From positions 1 to 18,622 of the forward strand of contig DOMW01000145.1 of assembly GCA_003510345.1 (NCBI GenBank): 18,622 nucleotides of DNA. The letters run 5' to 3'. Positions 1 through 6,590 of this stretch are shown piece after piece (the stretch's first letter is position 1; each line of letters begins with the position of its first letter). The notes under the pieces are model-generated. The model had not been told where the DNA came from and ran no database searches. It was given only the letters and a program-made list of their open reading frames with translations. The stretch is from Clostridiales bacterium. GTDB lineage: Bacteria; Bacillota; Clostridia; Christensenellales; Christensenellaceae. The translations under genes and the position numbers were made by a program.

Positions 1-89
1 TGCGGCGGCGAACGTCTTTCATCGCCCTGCCGTGCCTCCGGTTCTGTATTGCCGTTCCCATTTGGCTGATTGAAAGAATAATCGCTCAT
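1..89 (-). CDS. N-terminus of an unidentified protein, cut by the left window edge
   Basis: A minus-strand reading frame starts with ATG at 89-87 and stays open for 29 codons to the edge. A perfect AGGAGG ribosome binding site (about 103-98) lies 7-8 nt upstream, which makes the start convincing. The visible residues (MSDYSFNQPNGNGNTEPEAR, then a charged stretch ending in two prolines) are polar, rich in Asn, Gly and Pro, and look like a disordered cytoplasmic tail. The gene follows the two-component pair in the same direction, about 100 nt after the kinase stop. In Bacillota, kinases of this type are often followed by a membrane-anchored HtrA/DegP-type serine protease, whose N-terminus has this composition. 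That is a guess from context: no protease motif is visible in the part present. Confidence 0.6.
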   Translation of the reverse strand, partial: MSDYSFNQPNGNGNTEPEARQGDERRSPP

Positions 90-170
90 AACTGAATCCT
101 CCTGAAGGTTTCTATTGTTTTCATAATACTGCTCTTTTGTGAAGAATGCGTGAACAAAATCTGAATAAAT

Positions 171-200
171 ATTATATTTTTGGAAAATATTACTTTTCCA
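171..200 (-). promoter_or_regulatory. Possible promoter for the partial gene at the left edge
   Basis: Read on the minus strand, TGGAAA (200-195) and a perfect TATAAT (176-171) are separated by 18 bp in an AT-rich stretch at the very end of the kinase gene. Transcription would start near 164 and leave a leader of about 75 nt before the ATG at 89. The -35 matches consensus at only 4 of 6 positions. AT-rich DNA throws up such matches easily, so this is tentative. Confidence 0.3.
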
Positions 201-1626
201 GCAGTATTCGGGCTTTATTCAGCGTAAATGTGAAGGTTGTCCCGCCCATACTGTCCGATTCTACCCATATCTTCTGCCTGTGCTCTTCCAGTATCTTTTT
301 TACAATGGACAGGCCGATCCCCGTTCCTTCCTTCACACGCGTGTGGGATTCGTCGCCTTTATAAAAACGGTCGAACAGGTACGGGATCATCGCCCGCGGG
401 ATAGGTTCGCCCGAATTGTTTACGCTCACAAACACGTTTTTATCGTCCGACATCGTGGATATCCGCAGTTTTCCGCTATAATCGGCAAACTTGATCGCGT
501 TGTCCATGAGGTTTTGCAGCACTTGCATCAGCCTGTTTTCATCCGCTTGCGCGTATTCTTTGTCGTGGTCAAACTCCACTTCCACCATCAGGTTTTTCAC
601 GTCGATCTTCCGCTCGAACGTAATGAGCAGCCGGCGCACCATCTCATTGATCTCCACATTGGTGATTTGCAGCGGGAACTGGCCGGATTCTATTTTCGCC
701 AGATCGAGAAGGTCGCTTATGAGGCCGTTCATCCTTTTTGTCTCATCCAGCGCCACGCTCAGGTAATGCAGCGCCTCGTTTTCGGGGATCGTCCCGTCTA
801 TCACGCCCTGCACCATGCCCTGTATGGATGTGAGCGGAGACCGAAGCTCGTGCGATACGTTTGCCACAAAGCTGTCCTGCGTTTGTTTTGACTTTTTCAG
901 GTCGTAGGCGACCGCGTTGAATGTTTCGGCGAGCTGGCCTATCTCGTCTTTTGAGCGCACCTCCAGCAAAATATCAAAATGTCCGCGCGCGAGCTGGCGC
1001 GCGCCGCGCGCCACGATGGTCAGCGGGCGCAGCATATTTCTTGTAAAGATATACGTGAGCAGCATGGCGAGAAGCGCCGAGATGGCAATGGAAAGCACGA
1101 TCGAGCGGTACACCGCCATGAGGGGCACGTTCAGCGCGCTGATCTGCCTGTGTACAAAGATATATTTATATTGTTCTTCCGATTCCCCGTGCTCGAGTTT
1201 TGCCGCTACCGTGAGCACCGGCGTGTTGAAAAAATTCGCTTCTTCCTCCACCACAACGGCGCGCTGGCTTTGTTCGAGCGTGGAAAACATCTGCTCGTAA
1301 TATTTTGCGATATCTTCCCCCGGCACCGCGCCGCTCGTCGCTTTCACGGTTTCGGGCGTTGTGTTGGTGATGGCCCAGATCACGACGTTGTCGCTCGCGG
1401 CGACGCCCGCTATCCTCGCTTCCACCTGCTGTTCGGGCACGATGCCGCTGTTGTAAATGTTTCCCCAGCTTTCCAGTTCGTCCAGTATGCGCAACATCTG
1501 CGTCTGGTTTTCTTCCAGATACGTTTCGCGCATCATACCGCTTATGAGGGCGCCCGAAATATAGAGCGAAATGAGGATAATCGCCATAAACAACGCCATA
1601 ATTTTCCCGAAAACTGTTCTAAACAA
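190..1626 (-). CDS. Membrane sensor histidine kinase with HAMP domain
   Basis: This is the sensor kinase of a two-component system; it autophosphorylates on His and passes the phosphate to the regulator encoded just upstream. From the TTG start chosen here it has 478 residues. It shows a first membrane helix (about 9-30), an extracytoplasmic sensor region (about 31-172), a second helix (about 175-194), a HAMP domain (about 195-247), a HisKA domain with the phospho-acceptor His at about 259 (NVSHELRSPL), and a HATPase_c domain with an N box (QNLMDNAIKF) and a G box (GTGIGLSIV). The frame is open back to an ATG at 1734, which would add 36 residues. That extension is arginine- and glycine-rich, has no ribosome binding site, and is encoded by a hairpin-rich element. 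The TTG at 1626 has AGAGG 7 nt upstream and puts the first helix right at the N-terminus. The architecture resembles PhoR/WalK/ResE kinases, but no PAS domain is evident, so the signal is unknown. Confidence 0.9.
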   Translation of the reverse strand: MFRTVFGKIMALFMAIILISLYISGALISGMMRETYLEENQTQMLRILDELESWGNIYNSGIVPEQQVEARIAGVAASDNVVIWAITNTTPETVKATSGAVPGEDIAKYYEQMFSTLEQSQRAVVVEEEANFFNTPVLTVAAKLEHGESEEQYKYIFVHRQISALNVPLMAVYRSIVLSIAISALLAMLLTYIFTRNMLRPLTIVARGARQLARGHFDILLEVRSKDEIGQLAETFNAVAYDLKKSKQTQDSFVANVSHELRSPLTSIQGMVQGVIDGTIPENEALHYLSVALDETKRMNGLISDLLDLAKIESGQFPLQITNVEINEMVRRLLITFERKIDVKNLMVEVEFDHDKEYAQADENRLMQVLQNLMDNAIKFADYSGKLRISTMSDDKNVFVSVNNSGEPIPRAMIPYLFDRFYKGDESHTRVKEGTGIGLSIVKKILEEHRQKIWVESDSMGGTTFTFTLNKARILLEK

Positions 1627-1638
1627 TACTAAACCTCT

Positions 1639-1743
1639 GCCCTTGGGCGCGGCGGTGGCCGCTTCGCGAAAGAGGCTCCGCCCCTCTCGCGGGCTCTCCC
1701 TAGACGATGTTGTTTCGCTCATGCGAAAGGGCATTTCGCGAAA
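1639..1743. repeat. GC-rich hairpin cluster between response regulator and kinase genes
   Basis: Several short inverted repeats are packed into about 105 bp. They are the palindrome TTTCGCGAAA (1734-1743), a perfect 6-bp stem TTTCGC/GCGAAA with a 4-nt loop (1713-1728), a 9-bp stem with a 2-nt bulge (CGCGA and GAGG at 1665-1675 pairing with CCTC and TCGCG at 1683-1691), and GCCC-TT-GGGC (1639-1648). The stretch stays open in the kinase frame but has no start signals of its own. It resembles a dispersed palindromic element or a structured mRNA spacer. No second copy occurs in this window. Confidence 0.5.
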
Positions 1744-1770
1744 CGGATTTTTTCTGACGAGCCAACGAGG

Positions 1771-2445
1771 TTATACCTCAAACTTATACCCGACACCCCA
1801 CACTGTCTTGATCTGCCACGGTTCGCCTTCGTCAAATTTCTCGCGCAGTCGCTTGATATGCACGTCCACCGTACGCGAATCGCCAAAATACTCGAACCCC
1901 CAAACCTGCTCTAAAAGTTGGTCGCGCGTAAAAACTTTATTAGGCCGCGCCGCGAGAAAGTGCAGCAGTTCAATTTCCTTGGGTGGCATTTGCAGTTCCT
2001 CGCCTTTGTACATAACCTGGTAGTTCTGCATGTCGATCTTTAAATCCTGATATTCCAGCACATCCGATTTTTCTTCCTGCGTGCTGCGGCGGATCACCGC
2101 TTTCACCCGCGCCACAAGCTCTTTGGGGTCAAATGGTTTTACAATGTAATCGTCCGCCCCCAGTTCAAGGGCAAGCACTTTGTCGAATGTCTCGCCCTTT
2201 GCCGTCAGCATGATCACCGGCACGTTGGATTTCGCGCGGATCTGCTTGATTGTCTCCATACCGTCCTGTACCGGCATCATGATATCCAGCAGCACGAGGT
2301 CGTACTGCTTGCCGAAAAACAAGTCCGCACCAATGGCGCCGTCCGCCGCTTCCGCCACTTCGTAACCTTCCTTGCGCAGGTAGAGCTTCACCACCTCGCG
2401 TATATTCTTGTCATCGTCGATCATCAATATATTTTGCTTTGCCAT
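1771..2445 (-). CDS. OmpR/PhoB-family response regulator
   Basis: This is a DNA-binding response regulator of 224 residues, the normal length for the family. The receiver domain (about 1-120) has the acidic pocket D10-D12, the phospho-acceptor D54 (LLDIMMP), T81 (MLTAKGE) and K103 (VKPFD). A winged-helix Trans_reg_C domain follows (about 130-224), with the typical DQLLEQVWG and RTVDVHIKRLREK segments. The start was placed at the ATG at 2445 because AAGGAAG lies about 9 nt upstream and the protein then begins right before the first beta strand. The frame itself is open to 2478. The kinase gene follows with a 144-nt spacer if its TTG start is used. The pair resembles WalRK, PhoPR or ResDE, but the sequence does not say which regulon it controls. 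Confidence 0.93.
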   Translation of the reverse strand: MAKQNILMIDDDKNIREVVKLYLRKEGYEVAEAADGAIGADLFFGKQYDLVLLDIMMPVQDGMETIKQIRAKSNVPVIMLTAKGETFDKVLALELGADDYIVKPFDPKELVARVKAVIRRSTQEEKSDVLEYQDLKIDMQNYQVMYKGEELQMPPKEIELLHFLAARPNKVFTRDQLLEQVWGFEYFGDSRTVDVHIKRLREKFDEGEPWQIKTVWGVGYKFEV

Positions 2446-2525
2446 AACCGTTTTCTTCCTTCCCTTTCCCGGGTTCAAGTGCTTTCGCTATATTCATAAC
2501 CTGTGATAAGCCACCCAAACCAGCC

Positions 2526-4865
2526 TTACATGAGTTCCACGATCGTCGCGCCTACGCCGCCCTCATCGTAATTTCCCTGCCGCATCTTCTTCACGTGCGG
2601 ATGGTTTCTAAGGTGCGCCCGCACGCCCTTCATCAGCGCGCCCGTACCCCTGCCATGCACTACTGTCACCTGTTGCAAGCCTGATAAAAACGCGTCGTCC
2701 AGGTATTTGTCAAGCTCGAGGACCGCATCGTCCACTGTCCTGCCATGCAGGTCTATGCTCGCCGATATACCGCGCCGCGATTTTAAGTCTACACTGGATA
2801 AGTATTGCTTTTGCTGCTGCGTCTCCTGCTCCGTTTTGGCCAGCCCGGAAGCGGGCAGTTCCATTTTGAGTATGCCCGCTTGCAGCTTCACCATCCCCTT
2901 GGCGTTGGGCGGCGCAAGCACGGTCGCCGGGGCGTCCATTGAAATGATAAGCACCGTGTCGCCCTCGCGTATTTCCGCCGGCGCAACCGCTTGATACCGC
3001 TTTTGCAGTTTTTTGTGCTTTTCTATCTCTTGTTTTTTGCCGGAAATTGTATCGCGCACCTGCTTTGTCATTTGGGTGCGCTGCGCCTCCGGCCTGTTTT
3101 TCAGTTTTTTTGCGGTCTCTATCGCTTCTTCAGCGCTGTCGCGCGCGCCGTCCAGTATCTCGATCGCTTTTTCGTTTGCCTTTTCGAGTATCTTTTTGCG
3201 CTTTTCCGCCGCTTTTTCAAGCGCTTTTTCGGCGCGATCCCGTTCCAGCCGCGCGTCGCGCAGCATATCGTTTGACTTTTTGAGGTTTTTCGCCGCTTTG
3301 GCGCGCTCCTTTTCGGCTGCTTCTATCAGCCTGTTATATTCCACCGCCTCGCTTTGCATATAGCCTTGCGCCGCCAGCAAAATATCGGCGGGCAGCCCCA
3401 GTGACTTTGAGACGGCAAGGGCGTTCGACCGCCCCGCCACGCCCATGATCAGCCGGTAGGTAGGCGTAAGCGTCGCCGCGTTGAATTCCATGCTGGCGTT
3501 TTCAAACCCATCCTGCGCCGTGGCAAACGCTTTCAGTTCCCCGATATGCGTCGTCGCGATGAGCATACACCCCTTCGCGTGCAAATGCGCCAGCACCGCC
3601 TGCGCGAGCGCGCTGCCTTCCTGCGGGTCTGTGCCCGCGCCCAGTTCGTCGAGCAAAACAAGCGAATGGCTGCCTGCGTGTTTCACCGCGAAAATGATGC
3701 TTTTCATATGTGCGGAAAATGTGGAAAGCGACTGCTCTATGCTCTGTTCGTCGCCGATGTCCGCAAAGATGCCGTCAAACACGGGCAGCTTCACCGTACC
3801 CGCTGCAGGCAGCAAAAAACCGGCCTGCGCCATCACGCAAAACAGCCCCACTAACTTTAAGGTCACTGTCTTGCCGCCGGTGTTCGGGCCGGTCACGATC
3901 AGCGCCGTGATGCCGTCCTCCATGTTCACCGTCACAGGTACCACGCTTTGCGCCGGGATCAGCGGGTGCCTGCCTTCTTTGATCTCCAGCACATTCTCTT
4001 CGTTAAATTCCACGGGCACGGCTTTCATCTCCCGCGCGAGAGAAGCCTTCGCGAACAGTATGTCAAGCTCGGTAAGAAGCGCCACATCCGCCTTTATCTC
4101 CTCGCGGTAGCCGCTCACCATCATGGTAAGCTCCATCAGTATCATGGCGATCTCCGCCGCTTCCGCGCCCTCAAGCTCACGGATGCGGTTATTGGCCTCC
4201 ACCACACCGGCAGGCTCCACAAAAAGCGTCGCGCCGGACGCGCTTTTTTCGTGCACGATGCCGGCCACATTGCCTTTATGCTCCGCCTTTACCGGCACCA
4301 CATACCGGCCGCCGCGCTGTGTCACCACCGTATCCTGCAAATACTTTGAATTGCCGCGCAGCATACTTTGCAGCTTGTCCTTGATCGATTCATTCTCCCG
4401 GCGGATGGCCCGCCTTATGCGGGAAAGCTCGGCCGAAGCCCCGTCCGCGATCTCGTCCTCCGCAAGGATACATTCCGCGATCCTGCGCAAAAAAGCCTCG
4501 TCAAAAAAAAGCCCCTGCGCCATCGCGGCTATGATCTGCCCCTCTTCGCTCTTTTGAAGGTCGGCCGCGTGTTTGGCCGCGCGCATCACACTTGCCACGC
4601 GCAGCAGTTCCTTCGCCGAAAGGGCGGCGCCCATCTTCATGCGCTTAAGCTCGGCGTCTACGGAAGAAAACGCGCGCACCGGGTAGGAAGCGCGCCGCGC
4701 GAGGATCGCCTCGGCCTCCATCGTTTTTTCAATCAAAAACCGCGCCTCGCCCCCGTCGCCTGTGGGCAGCACGTTTTGCGCCTGCGCCGTTCCCGGTTCG
4801 GAAAGCGTCTTTTGCGCCAACAGCTCCAGTATTCTGTTGAAACCCAACGATTCCGGTATTTTCAT
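2526..4865 (-). CDS. mutS2: MutS2: MutS-family ATPase with C-terminal Smr domain
   Basis: MutS2 proteins are homodimeric ATPases without the mismatch-reading domain of MutS. In Bacillus the protein acts as a sensor and splitter of collided ribosomes; in other species it has been tied to suppressing recombination. With the ATG at 4865 the protein has 779 residues, normal for the family. The order is an N-terminal helical core and clamp (about 1-300), Walker A TGPNTGGKT (325-333), Walker B LVLLDE with the key acidic pair at 406-407, a long charged coiled coil rich in Lys, Glu and Ala (about 510-620), a KOW-like linker, and the Smr domain (about 702-779) with IDLHG (around D705) and HGRGTG (737-742). 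The frame extends to a TTG at 4901, but those codons overlap a promoter -10 element. The MKIPESLGF start fits family N-termini. No ribosome binding site is visible upstream. It is transcribed divergently from the glycogen operon. Confidence 0.95.
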   Translation of the reverse strand: MKIPESLGFNRILELLAQKTLSEPGTAQAQNVLPTGDGGEARFLIEKTMEAEAILARRASYPVRAFSSVDAELKRMKMGAALSAKELLRVASVMRAAKHAADLQKSEEGQIIAAMAQGLFFDEAFLRRIAECILAEDEIADGASAELSRIRRAIRRENESIKDKLQSMLRGNSKYLQDTVVTQRGGRYVVPVKAEHKGNVAGIVHEKSASGATLFVEPAGVVEANNRIRELEGAEAAEIAMILMELTMMVSGYREEIKADVALLTELDILFAKASLAREMKAVPVEFNEENVLEIKEGRHPLIPAQSVVPVTVNMEDGITALIVTGPNTGGKTVTLKLVGLFCVMAQAGFLLPAAGTVKLPVFDGIFADIGDEQSIEQSLSTFSAHMKSIIFAVKHAGSHSLVLLDELGAGTDPQEGSALAQAVLAHLHAKGCMLIATTHIGELKAFATAQDGFENASMEFNAATLTPTYRLIMGVAGRSNALAVSKSLGLPADILLAAQGYMQSEAVEYNRLIEAAEKERAKAAKNLKKSNDMLRDARLERDRAEKALEKAAEKRKKILEKANEKAIEILDGARDSAEEAIETAKKLKNRPEAQRTQMTKQVRDTISGKKQEIEKHKKLQKRYQAVAPAEIREGDTVLIISMDAPATVLAPPNAKGMVKLQAGILKMELPASGLAKTEQETQQQKQYLSSVDLKSRRGISASIDLHGRTVDDAVLELDKYLDDAFLSGLQQVTVVHGRGTGALMKGVRAHLRNHPHVKKMRQGNYDEGGVGATIVELM

Positions 4866-4874
4866 GATACTGTT

Positions 4875-4901
4875 AGTATAGCACATTTTCATCCGGTACA
4901 A
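4875..4901 (-). promoter_or_regulatory. Extended -10 promoter for mutS2
   Basis: On the minus strand TGC followed by TATACT (4880-4875) forms an extended -10 element. A -35 match about 16 bp upstream (TTTGTA) is poor, which an extended -10 can make up for. Transcription would start near 4868, only a few bases before the mutS2 ATG at 4865. The element is seen directly; activity is inferred. Confidence 0.45.
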
Positions 4902-4988
4902 ACACAGGCATTAACAAAAATTTCACAGGCAGTGTTGCTTACAATTTGAATATAATTTGGAATATAAGTAACAGATTTGATTTTACAC

Positions 4989-5017
4989 TATACATTTGCG
5001 CCCGTTGCTATTATAAT
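4989..5017 (+). promoter_or_regulatory. Likely main promoter of the glycogen operon
   Basis: TATACA (4989-4994; 4 of 6 match to the -35 consensus) and a perfect TATAAT (5012-5017) are separated by exactly 17 bp. Transcription would begin near 5024 and leave about 140 nt of leader before the malQ-like ATG at 5165. I found no convincing CcpA (cre) site by eye. Confidence 0.5.
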
Positions 5018-5023
5018 TAGATC

Positions 5024-5164
5024 AGTACGTATCGTGTCAGTAATTTTGCATGATTGGTCTGCGGGACGGGGCTCGCGTTTTTCGTTGCAAAATGAACCCC
5101 TCGCGCAAGGCGGCCCGGTTCCAGGGACAATCAAGGTCTATGACGGAAAGGACGGAGGCATTGC
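5024..5164 (+). promoter_or_regulatory. Structured 5' leader of the glycogen operon
   Basis: The leader contains a small hairpin, GCGGG (5061-5065) with CTCGC (5072-5076), followed by TTTTT (5078-5082), which is terminator-like but weak. The GGGG at 5068-5071 can instead pair with CCCC at 5097-5100, with further GC pairing outside (GCG 5061-5063 with the CGC in 5101-5106). The two folds exclude each other, as in an attenuator. It matches no riboswitch class I recognise. The strong GGAGG at 5154-5158, 6 nt before the ATG, is the ribosome binding site of the first gene. Confidence 0.25.
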
Positions 5165-6559
5165 ATGAAGAGGGGTTGTGGTATATTACTTCATAATACG
5201 TCCCTTGCCCGGAAAGACGGCGAGGGGGGCATGGGGCGTGCCGCGTATCGTTTTTTGGAGCAGCTTAGCCAGGCAGGGCAAAGTTACTGGCAGGTTTTGC
5301 CGTTTTTTTATACCCAGACAAATAACCCATATCAGGCGGCGAGCGCCTTTGCGGGTGACCTGCGCCTTGTGGACGCCGCCCTGCTTCGTGAAGAAGGCCT
5401 TATAACGGGGGAGGAAGATACCCCGTCGTTTTTTATGGAGGCGTATAAAAACGGCAGGGAAACCTATTGTCAGGAATTTACGGATTTTAAATACAACAAC
5501 GCATTCTGGCTGTTTGATTACGCGCTTTTTGCGGTCCTTAAGGCGCACAGCGCGGGCAGGCCGGCAGGCGAATGGGAACCGGGGCTGAAAAAACGCGACC
5601 CGGCGGAAATCATCGCGGTTACCGAACGGTACGCGGAAGAAATAGAGAGTATGCAGTTTGCGCAGTTCATATTCCAAAAGCAGTGGAAAGCGCTGAAACA
5701 GAAGGCAAATTTCGCGGGCATCAAGCTTATTGGGGAGATTCCTTTTTACCTTGCGCCCGGCTGCGTGGAAAGCTGGGCGACCCCCGAGCTTTTTGCGCAG
5801 AACGGCTGCTCGCCGGGCAGGCCGCCTATGGCCGAGGGCGACGCGGGCAGGCGGTGGAACTACCTCGCGTATGACTGGAAGCACCTGCAATTGCACGGGT
5901 ATCAATGGTGGGTAAAGCGCGTGCGGTATGCGCTGCAATTTTTTGATATACTGCGTATCGATATGCTGCGCGAGGCGGACGCGTTTTTTTCCATTCCCGA
6001 AGGCGGCCTGCCGAAAGACGGGCACTGGGAAGCGGGGCCGGGCAAGGAACTGTGCGACACATTCCGGTATTGGCTGGGTGAAGTCGGCATTATCGCGGGC
6101 AGTGACGGCGCGGTGGCGCCCGTGTATTTCAATTCGATCGAATACAACGGGTACATGCGCGCGCGGGTGCTGGAACACGCGTTCGGGGAAATGAACAGCG
6201 CGGAATTGCCGCATCATTATAAAAGAAACGACGTATGCTACACGGCGCCGCCGGGGGGGCTTACGGTAAGGGGCTGGTATGGCAGGCTTTCGGGAGGGCA
6301 GCGCGAGCATGTGGCCCATTACCTGGGCGCGTGCGGCGCGCCGGATATCGCGGAAGCGCTGACGCGCGCGGCGATGGGCAGCGTGGCCGAGCTGTGCATC
6401 CTCCCCATGCAGGATGTGCTGGGGCTTGATATAGACGCAAGCCAGTATCTCGGGGAGGGCGCGCTGGATAACTGGAGCTGGAAGCTGCTGCACGGGCAGT
6501 TTGGGGAAAAAGAGATCGCGCGGCTGAAAGAGCTTACGGCCGTCTACGGGCGCGCATAA
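5165..6559 (+). CDS. MalQ-like (GH77) protein lacking two of three catalytic residues
   Basis: The protein is clearly homologous to 4-alpha-glucanotransferase (amylomaltase), the enzyme that moves glucan chains between maltodextrins. Family landmarks are RGCGILLHNTSL near the N-terminus, NPYQAASAFAGD, LIGEIPFY, YDWKHLQLHGYQWW, and ILPMQDVLGL near the C-terminus. At 464 residues it is somewhat shorter than the usual 490-500. The nucleophile survives as D266 (LRIDML). The acid/base motif IIAEDLG has become IIAGSDG, with G312 where Glu belongs. The THDND motif has become A-P-P-G-G, with G364 where the third catalytic Asp belongs. The spacing of the three sites (46 and 52 residues) matches active enzymes, so this is substitution and not a frameshift. 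The ribosome binding site GGAGG lies 6 nt before the ATG. As the first gene of the operon it may be a glucan-binding or regulatory pseudoenzyme. Normal glucanotransferase activity is unlikely. Confidence 0.85.
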   Translation: MKRGCGILLHNTSLARKDGEGGMGRAAYRFLEQLSQAGQSYWQVLPFFYTQTNNPYQAASAFAGDLRLVDAALLREEGLITGEEDTPSFFMEAYKNGRETYCQEFTDFKYNNAFWLFDYALFAVLKAHSAGRPAGEWEPGLKKRDPAEIIAVTERYAEEIESMQFAQFIFQKQWKALKQKANFAGIKLIGEIPFYLAPGCVESWATPELFAQNGCSPGRPPMAEGDAGRRWNYLAYDWKHLQLHGYQWWVKRVRYALQFFDILRIDMLREADAFFSIPEGGLPKDGHWEAGPGKELCDTFRYWLGEVGIIAGSDGAVAPVYFNSIEYNGYMRARVLEHAFGEMNSAELPHHYKRNDVCYTAPPGGLTVRGWYGRLSGGQREHVAHYLGACGAPDIAEALTRAAMGSVAELCILPMQDVLGLDIDASQYLGEGALDNWSWKLLHGQFGEKEIARLKELTAVYGRA

Positions 6560-6590
6560 ATTCAAAAGATAAAAGAGGAGAGTGGTATCC

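Noticed and set aside
181..200. TGGAAAA/TTTTCCA hairpin at the kinase stop codon as a terminator
   Set aside because: The stem is almost all A-T and is not followed by a T tract in the direction of transcription.
1627..1734. N-terminal 36-residue extension of the histidine kinase
   Set aside because: No ribosome binding site precedes the ATG at 1734 or the one at 1722. The segment coincides with a hairpin cluster and is compositionally odd, while TTG 1626 has a good site.
6245..6259. A frameshift at the run of seven G as the cause of the lost THDND motif in the malQ-like protein
   Set aside because: The frame stays in register on both sides: CYT before and GWYGRL after both match the family, and the spacing is preserved. 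A single indel cannot explain the substitution.
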